Positions 14,104-14,540 of a DNA stretch of 14,540 bases are shown here, in pieces. Below the pieces are notes generated by a model that saw only the letters and a program-made list of their open reading frames with translations, did not search any database and was not told the DNA's origin. The first letter of the stretch is position 1. The number at the start of each line of letters is the position of its first letter. The translations under genes and the position numbers were made by a program. Source of the DNA: Clostridium sp. CAG:632 (GTDB lineage: Bacteria; Bacillota; Clostridia; Lachnospirales; Lachnospiraceae); assembly GCA_000431515.1 (NCBI GenBank), contig HF991359.1, forward strand, positions 17,934 through 32,473, read 5' to 3'.

Positions 14104-14540
14104 ATGAATTTTACACATCTGCATGTCCATACAGAGTATAGTCTGCTGGATGGAGCAAGTAAAATAAAGGAATTGGTTGCCAGAACCAAAGAACTGGGGA
14201 TGGATAGCATAGCGATTACCGATCATGGTGTTATGTATGGTGTGATCGACTTTTACCGGGCATGCCGGGAGGTTGGGATCAAACCGATCATTGGCTGTGA
14301 GGTTTATGTGGCACCGGGTTCCCGGTTTGACCGGGAAGTCGGACGCGGTGAGGACCGATATTATCATCTGGTACTGCTGGCAGAGAATGATCTGGGATAT
14401 CATAACCTGATGAAAATCGTATCCCGCGGTTTTACGGAAGGATATTATTACAAGCCACGTGTAGATATGGAGGTTCTGCGAGAGTTTCACGAAGGTGTGA
14501 TCGCATTGAGTGCCTGCCTTGCAGGTGAAGTAGCGGTTCA
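14104..14540 (+). CDS. dnaE: DNA polymerase III subunit alpha, N-terminal part
   Basis: The frame is open from the ATG at 14104 to the right edge; 145 codons are visible, so the gene is cut by the window. The start 'MNFTHLHVHTEYSLLDGASK' (1-20) is the signature of the PHP domain of bacterial replicative DNA polymerase alpha subunits (C-family, DnaE type). Metal-ligand candidates H6, H8, D40-H41 ('AITDHGVMYG') and E66 ('IGCEVYV') are kept, and 'GEDRYYHLVLLAENDLGYHN' (82-101) is also typical. Family role: DNA synthesis at the replication fork. AAGGGG at 14091-14096, inside the end of the DUF5662-like gene, gives the ribosome site with 7-nt spacing. The polymerase, thumb and OB domains lie outside the window, so which DnaE subgroup (DnaE1 or DnaE3) it is cannot be told. 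Confidence 0.95.
   Translation, partial: MNFTHLHVHTEYSLLDGASKIKELVARTKELGMDSIAITDHGVMYGVIDFYRACREVGIKPIIGCEVYVAPGSRFDREVGRGEDRYYHLVLLAENDLGYHNLMKIVSRGFTEGYYYKPRVDMEVLREFHEGVIALSACLAGEVAV

Overview
The window looks like a chromosomal segment of a low-to-medium-GC Firmicute, most likely a member of Clostridia and probably Lachnospiraceae. The evidence is the order uvrC-hprK-ROK glucokinase-murB-rapZ-whiA-HPr-like gene, strong AGGAGG-type ribosome sites before most genes, A/T-rich sigma-A promoters, Ser46-type HPr regulation, and a dnaE gene at the right end. Species cannot be fixed from the sequence alone. No insertion sequence, prophage, CRISPR array, rRNA or sign of recent transfer was seen.

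Layout. Positions 1-5780 hold a tightly packed + strand block: the C-terminal part of uvrC (its start lies left of the window), hprK, a ROK-family glucokinase, murB, rapZ and whiA. murB-rapZ overlap by 4 nt and rapZ-whiA are 5 nt apart. The block groups DNA repair, carbon-status signalling, glucose phosphorylation, peptidoglycan precursor synthesis and two conserved regulators. A textbook promoter at 5845-5873 then drives an 84-residue HPr-like protein that has lost the PTS histidine but keeps the serine phosphorylated by HprK. This makes it a Crh-like candidate, and it ends at a strong terminator (6348-6391).

From 6412 to 9396 a separate unit, with its own promoter and terminator, encodes a 945-residue membrane-anchored protein with TPR/SEL1-type repeats and two related PsbP-like modules. 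Next come a MocR-type (GntR-aminotransferase) regulator and an AAA ATPase with a DUF4143-type C-terminus (9416-12153). A tRNA-Thr(CGT) lies on the minus strand at 12164-12236, with a promoter of its own. Back to back with that promoter is one for a degenerate HD-GYP-like protein (12395-13486), which ends at another clear terminator. The last unit is a DUF5662-like HD-motif protein followed 3 nt later by dnaE, which runs off the right edge.

No gene-free stretch exceeds 300 bases. The longest are 5781-6030 (promoter, long leader and a small palindrome), 12154-12394 (tRNA and two promoters) and 6286-6505 (terminator and promoter). The best candidates for undescribed biology are the His-less HPr-like protein with its long leader, the SEL1/PsbP membrane protein, and the degenerate HD-GYP protein.
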